NCBI GenBank assembly: GCA_900547805.1
Contig: URIE01000114.1
Location: 1 to 5,577 of the forward strand
Length of the DNA stretch: 5,577 nt
Direction: 5' to 3'
DNA from: an uncultured Collinsella sp.
GTDB lineage: Bacteria > Actinomycetota > Coriobacteriia > Coriobacteriales > Coriobacteriaceae
Notes under the pieces: generated by a model
The model's database searches: none
The model's input: the letters and a program-made list of their open reading frames with translations, nothing else
Told to the model about the DNA's origin: nothing
Shown: positions 4,528 to 5,577 of the stretch, piece after piece
Numbering within the stretch: position 1 is the first letter of the stretch
How the letters are laid out: each line of letters begins with the position of its first letter
Program-made: the position numbers and the translations under genes

Positions 4528-5577
4528 TTAGTTGTTCCCGGTTAGACGCTCGACGTCGTGGGCGATCATGTATTCCTCGTCGGTGGGGATGACCATGACC
4601 GTGACGGCGGAACCGGCGGCGCTGATGACCTGAGGGCCGTTGCCCACGGCCTCGCGGTTCTTGTTGTTGTCGATGCGCACGCCCAGCCACTCAAAGCAGT
4701 CGCAGAAGGCCTTGCGAATCGACCAGTCGTTCTCGCCGATGCCGGCAGTAAAGGTAATGGTGTCCACGCCAGCCATGGAAGCGATCATGGAACCAGCCTG
4801 CTGCATGGCCTTGTAGGCGAACATGTCAAAGGCGAGCAGGCAGCGCTCGTCGCCCTCGGAGGCGCGCGTACGGATGTCGCGGGCGTCGTTGGAGATGCCC
4901 GAGATGGCAAGCAAGCCGGACTGCTTGTTCATCATGTCGTCGACTTCCTGGTAACTGTAGCCGCCCTCGCGCTGCAGGTAGCACACGGTGGCCGGGTCGA
5001 TGGAACCGCAACGGGTGCCCATCATCAGGCCGTCGAGCGGCGTGAGGCCCATCGTGGTATCGCGGCACACGCCGTCCTCGATGGCGGCGAGCGAAGCGCC
5101 GTTGCCCAGGTGGCACGAAAGCAGACGGTGGCAGCGAGTACCCAGGATCTCCTTGGCCATCATCCACTCGTAACGATGGCTCGTACCATGGGCGCCGTAC
5201 TTGCGCACGTGGTACTTGTCGCACACGTCCTTGGGCAGGGCGTAGGTGTAGGCGACCTCGGGCATGGTCATGTGGAACGAGGTATCGAAGACGGCCACGT
5301 TGGGCAGCTCCGGATACTTCTCACGGCAGTACTCAATCGCTGCGGCCTCGCCGTAGTTGTGCAGCGGGGCGAGCGGCGCCACCTCGAGAATCTTAGCCAT
5401 GACCTCATCGTCGACGACCGCGGAATCATCGAAGTACCAGCCGCCCTGAACGATACGGTGGCCGATGCCATCGATCGTAAAGTCGGTCTTCTCGAGCTCC
5501 TCGAGCACGCGCGCGATAGCCGAACGGTGGTCGGGGAAAGGAATCTCCTCGGTCTGCTTGGCGCCACCGTTCTCGGA
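4528..5577 (-). CDS. ackA: Acetate kinase, N-terminus beyond window edge
   Basis: Catalyses acetyl phosphate + ADP = acetate + ATP in the cytoplasm, completing the Pta-AckA pathway. The frame is open to the right edge (349 codons seen). Against the usual ~400 residues about 50 are missing, including the N-terminal NxGSSS phosphate-binding segment. Family blocks run from FPDHRSAI at the edge through GHRIVQGG, APLHN, VFDTSFH, RKYGAHGTSHRY, CHLGNGASLAAI (acetate/butyrate kinase signature), DTTMGLTPLDGLMMGTR, FTAGIGEN and IPTDEEYMIAHD near the C-terminus. Catalytic His, Asp and Arg positions of these blocks are present. Differences from the common pattern are Gln-Gly-Gly-Trp for His-Gly-Gly-Glu (Gln codon 5446-5448), HNY for HNP, and TRCGSIDP for TRSGDIDP. 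A GTG at 5508 is internal, not the start, because conserved sequence continues upstream of it. It converges with pta. Confidence 0.95.
   Translation of the reverse strand, partial: SENGGAKQTEEIPFPDHRSAIARVLEELEKTDFTIDGIGHRIVQGGWYFDDSAVVDDEVMAKILEVAPLAPLHNYGEAAAIEYCREKYPELPNVAVFDTSFHMTMPEVAYTYALPKDVCDKYHVRKYGAHGTSHRYEWMMAKEILGTRCHRLLSCHLGNGASLAAIEDGVCRDTTMGLTPLDGLMMGTRCGSIDPATVCYLQREGGYSYQEVDDMMNKQSGLLAISGISNDARDIRTRASEGDERCLLAFDMFAYKAMQQAGSMIASMAGVDTITFTAGIGENDWSIRKAFCDCFEWLGVRIDNNKNREAVGNGPQVISAAGSAVTVMVIPTDEEYMIAHDVERLTGNN

Noticed and set aside
4131..4592. 153-codon + strand open frame in the pta-ackA gap
   Set aside because: It has a GTG start with no Shine-Dalgarno, runs through the ackA terminator and into the end of ackA, contains the repeat cluster, and has no recognisable family.
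5191..5193. Ala instead of Phe in the YGFHGTSH block of acetate kinase, suggesting an altered acetate pocket
   Set aside because: To my knowledge YGAHGTSH also occurs in ordinary acetate kinases such as the enteric one, so this is normal variation.
5506..5508. GTG at 5508 as the start of ackA
   Set aside because: Conserved acetate kinase sequence (FPDHRSAIAR) continues upstream in the same frame to the window edge, so the true start lies outside.

Overview
The window is a high-GC (roughly 60%) bacterial chromosome segment. Its coding style and gene content suggest an anaerobic gut actinobacterium of the class Coriobacteriia, Collinsella-like. This placement rests on codon use and general familiarity, not on a database search. 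All five genes look like chromosomal housekeeping or cell-surface genes. There are no transposases, phage genes, CRISPR arrays, tRNAs or rRNAs.

Layout from left to right. (1) 1-164, + strand: the last ~54 residues of a P1-family (DmpA/L-aminopeptidase, peptidase S58) hydrolase. (2) 165-535: a gene-free gap between convergent genes. It holds a 125-nt nested palindrome (177-301), a degenerate inverted copy of the end of the neighbouring glycosyltransferase gene (327-380), and a terminator-type hairpin (430-464). (3) 536-2762, - strand: a two-gene operon in transcription order glf (UDP-galactopyranose mutase) then a family 2 glycosyltransferase, with overlapping ends. (4) 2763-2994: a divergent promoter region between glf and pta. 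It has two TATAAT boxes on opposite strands and a strongly self-complementary pta leader with a terminator-like apical hairpin. (5) 2995-3975, + strand: pta, phosphate acetyltransferase. (6) 3976-4527: a gap between convergent genes, with a 127-nt nested palindrome containing the pta terminator, a ~170-bp patch of degenerate short repeats in both orientations, and the ackA terminator. (7) 4528-5577, - strand: ackA, acetate kinase, missing only about its first 50 residues at the window edge.

How the genes work together: Pta converts acetyl-CoA to acetyl phosphate and AckA turns that into acetate plus ATP, the main energy-yielding end of acetogenic fermentation. Unusually, they are neighbours but tail to tail, so they cannot be co-transcribed. 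Glf makes UDP-galactofuranose, and the GT2 enzyme downstream is a natural candidate to use it or to act in the same surface polysaccharide, although its acceptor and donor cannot be read from sequence.

I found no clearly new protein system. The most notable non-coding signal is that each intergenic gap is built around a long nested inverted repeat (177-301, 346-559, 2886-2970, 3993-4119), well beyond an ordinary terminator. The pta-ackA gap also carries a small family of degenerate ~20-bp repeats.
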